From positions 186,001 to 250,000 of the forward strand of contig NZ_WEZG01000002.1 of assembly GCF_009176975.1 (NCBI RefSeq): DNA of 64,000 bases. Reading direction: 5' to 3'. The stretch's first letter is position 1, and each line of letters opens with the position of its first letter. Below the pieces are notes generated by a model. It did not search any database, was not told where the DNA came from, and worked only from the letters and a program-made list of their open reading frames with translations. The translations under genes and the position numbers were made by a program. The stretch comes from Aureimonas psammosilenae (GTDB lineage Bacteria > Pseudomonadota > Alphaproteobacteria > Rhizobiales > Rhizobiaceae). This document shows, piece after piece, positions 62,051-64,000 of this stretch.

Positions 62051-62299
62051 ATGCGCACGGTGAACATGCACGAAGCCAAGACGCATCTGTCGCGTCTGGT
62101 GGATCAAGCCTCCAAGGGCGAACCCTTCGTGATCGCGCGGGCCGGCAAGCCCTTGGTGAAGGTCGTGCCCGTCGAGGAGGCCGCCCCGGCGGAGAAGCCG
62201 CCGCGCATCGGCTTCATGGTCGGGCAGTTTTCCGTGCCGGACGACTTCGACACGATGTATGCCGACGAAATCCGCCAGATGTTCGAAGGCGAGCTTTGA
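62051..62299 (+). CDS. Phd/YefM-family antitoxin
   Basis: 82 residues from the ATG at 62051 (gagga upstream). The N-terminal Phd fold reads TVNMHEAKTHLSRLVDQAS, then GEPFVIARAGKPLVKVVPV, and should bind DNA and autoregulate. The C-terminal half (FDTMYADEIRQMFEGEL) would wrap the toxin. Its stop overlaps the toxin start, typical of a co-translated toxin-antitoxin pair. The promoter must lie within the adjoining repeat, or transcription comes from cysS. Confidence 0.9.
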   Translation: MRTVNMHEAKTHLSRLVDQASKGEPFVIARAGKPLVKVVPVEEAAPAEKPPRIGFMVGQFSVPDDFDTMYADEIRQMFEGEL

Positions 62300-62679
62300 A
62301 GCTTCTTCTCGACACTCACATCCTGATCTGGGCGGCGGAAGGGAGCCGTCTGCCCAAGACGGTCATCACCGCGATGGAGGATACGGACAACGAACTCTTC
62401 TTCAGCGTCGTCAGCATCTGGGAGTTCGTCATCAAGACGTCGCTCGGACGCGAAGGGATCAAAGGGGAAGGCGCGCTCTTGAGAGATGGCCTCCTCGCCA
62501 GCGGTTATCGCGAGCTTGAGGTCACCGCCGCCCACGTCCTTGGCGTTCGCGACCTGCCGCCCATTCACGGCGATCCGTTCGACCGCCTGCTTCTGGCGCA
62601 GTCGCGCGTCGAGGGGCTGATCTTCCTGACGGCGGACGCCACCATCGCCCGCTATCCGTCGAATGTCATGAAAGTCTGA
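62296..62679 (+). CDS. VapC-like PIN-domain toxin
   Basis: 127 residues with a TTG start at 62296 overlapping the antitoxin stop by 4 bp. The PIN acidic residues are all present: Asp6 (KLLLDTHILIWA), Glu43 (SIWEFVIK), Asp93/Asp96 (HGDPFDRLLLAQ) and Asp114 (LTADATIARYP). Such toxins are RNases that cut tRNA or mRNA when freed from the antitoxin. The weak TTG start probably keeps toxin output below that of the antitoxin. It is followed 8 bp later by the iminopeptidase gene. Confidence 0.92.
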   Translation: MKLLLDTHILIWAAEGSRLPKTVITAMEDTDNELFFSVVSIWEFVIKTSLGREGIKGEGALLRDGLLASGYRELEVTAAHVLGVRDLPPIHGDPFDRLLLAQSRVEGLIFLTADATIARYPSNVMKV

Positions 62680-62687
62680 TTTCTTCC

Positions 62688-63662
62688 TTGCCACCCGTCA
62701 CGAAGCCTTATCCGCCGATCGAGCCCTACGCGACGGGCCGCCTTTCCGTCGGCGAAGGCCACGAGCTTTACTGGGAGCGCTGCGGCACGCCCGGCGCCCT
62801 GCCGGCGGTGTTCCTGCATGGCGGTCCGGGCAGTGGGTCCTCGCCGCATCATCGTCGCTTGTTCGATCCGGCGCGCTACGACGTGCTTCTGTTCGACCAG
62901 CGCGCCTCCGGCCGCTCCACGCCGCTCGGAAGCTTGGAGGCCAACACCACGGCCCATCTCGTCGCCGATATCGAGCGCTTGCGCGAGATGGCGGGGGTGG
63001 AACGGTGGCTTGTCTTCGGCGGGTCCTGGGGCGCGACGCTGGCGATCGCCTATGCCGAGGCTCATCCCGAACGCGTTGCGGCCATGGTGCTGCGCGGCGT
63101 CTTCACCGGCCGGAAACAGGAACTCGACTGGTTCTATGGTGGGGGCGCGGCCACGATGTTTCCCGACCATTGGGAGCGTTTCCTGACGCCCCTTCCAACG
63201 GACGAACGGGGCGACATCGTCGCGGCTTTCCATGCCCGGTTGTCGCATGAGGATGCGCGGGTGCGCGAGGAAGCTGCTTCCGCTTGGGCTGGATGGGAGC
63301 GCCGCCTCGTGGCCTTGCGCGGCTCGGCGGCGGCGAGCGCGCCCTTGTCCGCCGGCCCCGCGACGGTCGCTTTCTCCCGGATCGAGAACCATTTCGTTTA
63401 TCACCGCCTTTGGCTGGCGGAAGGCCAGCTTCTGGCGGAGGCGCATCGCTTGGGGGGCATTCCGGGCGTGATCGTCCAGGGCCGTTTCGACATGGTGACG
63501 CCGCCCGCCACCGCCCATGCGCTGGCCAAGGCATGGCCGGATGCCGATTTCCGGCTCGTGGAAGGGGCGGGCCACGCTTTTTCCGAAAGCGGCATTCTCG
63601 ACGAACTCGTGGCCGCCACCGACCGTTTCGCCGCTGAACTCGGAAAGGGGACCGCGCAATGA
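62688..63662 (+). CDS. pip: Proline iminopeptidase
   Basis: 324 residues with a TTG start at 62688. An alpha/beta hydrolase of the S33 family: VFLHGGPGSGSSPHHRRLFD (oxyanion loop), nucleophile Ser113 in GGSWGATLAIAYAEAHP, Asp in QGRFDMVTP and His in EGAGHAFSES. The usual FDQRGSGRS box reads FDQRASGRS here (Ala73 for Gly). It removes N-terminal proline from peptides. It may be co-transcribed with the toxin-antitoxin pair and overlaps the next gene by 4 bp. Confidence 0.92.
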   Translation: MPPVTKPYPPIEPYATGRLSVGEGHELYWERCGTPGALPAVFLHGGPGSGSSPHHRRLFDPARYDVLLFDQRASGRSTPLGSLEANTTAHLVADIERLREMAGVERWLVFGGSWGATLAIAYAEAHPERVAAMVLRGVFTGRKQELDWFYGGGAATMFPDHWERFLTPLPTDERGDIVAAFHARLSHEDARVREEAASAWAGWERRLVALRGSAAASAPLSAGPATVAFSRIENHFVYHRLWLAEGQLLAEAHRLGGIPGVIVQGRFDMVTPPATAHALAKAWPDADFRLVEGAGHAFSESGILDELVAATDRFAAELGKGTAQ

Positions 63663-64000
63663 GCCTCGACAACCGACCCGTCCATACCGGCGGCTGCCAG
63701 TGCGGCGCGGTGCGTTTTCGCATTGAAGGCGCGCTCGGGAAGGCATCGATCTGCCATTGCCGCATGTGCCAGAAGGCTTTCGGCAACTTCTTCGCCGCTC
63801 TCGTCAGCACCGAAGGCGTGGTCTGGACGCGGAGCGAGCCGAAGCGCTTCCGATCCTCCAACCACGTGCTGCGCGGCTTCTGCCCCGAATGCGGCACGCC
63901 GCTGACCTACGAGGCCCCGGACGGGATCGCGCTGGCCATCGGCGCCTTCGACGATCCGTCCGCACTCGCCCCGGAGATCCAGTTCGGGACCGAGGAGGAA
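63659..64000 (+). CDS. GFA-family zinc-binding protein, 3' truncated
   Basis: 114 residues are visible; the gene runs past the window. Cysteines at 13, 15, 32, 34, 37, 75 and 78 (GGCQCGAVRF, ICHCRMCQKAFG, GFCPECGTPL) form the two zinc sites of the GFA (glutathione-dependent formaldehyde-activating-like, DUF636) family. True formaldehyde activation is unlikely for most such proteins, so function is open. The start overlaps the iminopeptidase stop (ATGA). Confidence 0.9.
   Translation, partial: MSLDNRPVHTGGCQCGAVRFRIEGALGKASICHCRMCQKAFGNFFAALVSTEGVVWTRSEPKRFRSSNHVLRGFCPECGTPLTYEAPDGIALAIGAFDDPSALAPEIQFGTEEE

Noticed and set aside
1-64000. tRNA, rRNA, tmRNA and CRISPR arrays
   Set aside because: I looked for cloverleaf-like segments, the tmRNA next to smpB, and regularly spaced direct repeats, and saw none I could support.

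Overview
The window is a high-GC chromosomal segment of an alphaproteobacterium of the order Hyphomicrobiales (Rhizobiales). Gene content and order point there: the tail end of a gene transfer agent (GTA) cluster, a FeuP/FeuQ-like two-component pair, a ccmIEFH (cycHJKL) block followed by degP, two-component genes, glnE and a PleC-like kinase, and an rpoZ-rsh-pyrE-acpS-lepB-rnc-era-recO block. The porin is of the Brucella Omp2/RopA type. My guess at family level is Aurantimonadaceae (Aureimonas/Aurantimonas-like); this is an inference from general protein resemblance only. I see no rRNA, tRNA, CRISPR array or intact insertion sequence. Nearly all of the sequence is coding and most of it is housekeeping.

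Layout. 1-5.3 kb: the last GTA structural genes (DUF2163 protein, NlpC/P60 peptidase, very large TIM-barrel tail protein) and a small one-helix membrane protein. 5.4-8.3 kb: FeuN/PepSY-like periplasmic protein, FeuP, FeuQ and a surface-antigen lipoprotein. 8.3-19.3 kb: cytochrome c maturation genes ccmI-E-F-H, the periplasmic protease DegP with its own terminator, an OmpR-type regulator and sensor kinase, and glnE. 19.3-29.8 kb: PleC-like kinase and pepN on the minus strand, an EamA transporter and GNAT, bestrophin, an unusual uracil-DNA glycosylase, and ETF-ubiquinone oxidoreductase. 30-36.4 kb: EEP hydrolase with AMP nucleosidase, a GST, DUF2147, a Sel1-like protein, and a HisC-like aminotransferase coupled to a gamma-carbonic-anhydrase-like protein. 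36.4-41.4 kb: porin with a structured upstream region, alpha/beta hydrolase, lytic transglycosylase. 41.7-52.2 kb: dapA, smpB, a family-5 UDG and NYN nuclease, then the tightly coupled rpoZ/rsh/pyrE/DUF2062/acpS/lepB/rnc/era/recO block. 52.2-64 kb: a periplasmic unknown, protein phosphatase, HD hydrolase, ygfZ, pyrC, several small unknowns, NUDIX, cysS, a Phd/VapC toxin-antitoxin pair, proline iminopeptidase and the start of a GFA-family gene.

The least ordinary material lies between genes. There is a 305-bp element with 33-bp terminal inverted repeats (29775-30079). There are also two 162-bp self-complementary elements (57398-57559 and 61873-62034). Their arms differ in sequence, but a 35-nt core is identical and sits at the same offset in both. 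The 305-bp element and the first 162-bp element begin with the same terminal motif and supply the TAG stop of the neighbouring gene. The second 162-bp element has a TAA direct repeat at both ends and abuts the toxin-antitoxin pair. Several perfect inverted repeats that look like operators precede the porin, ETF-QO and rpoZ, and a canonical CtrA box lies upstream of the porin.
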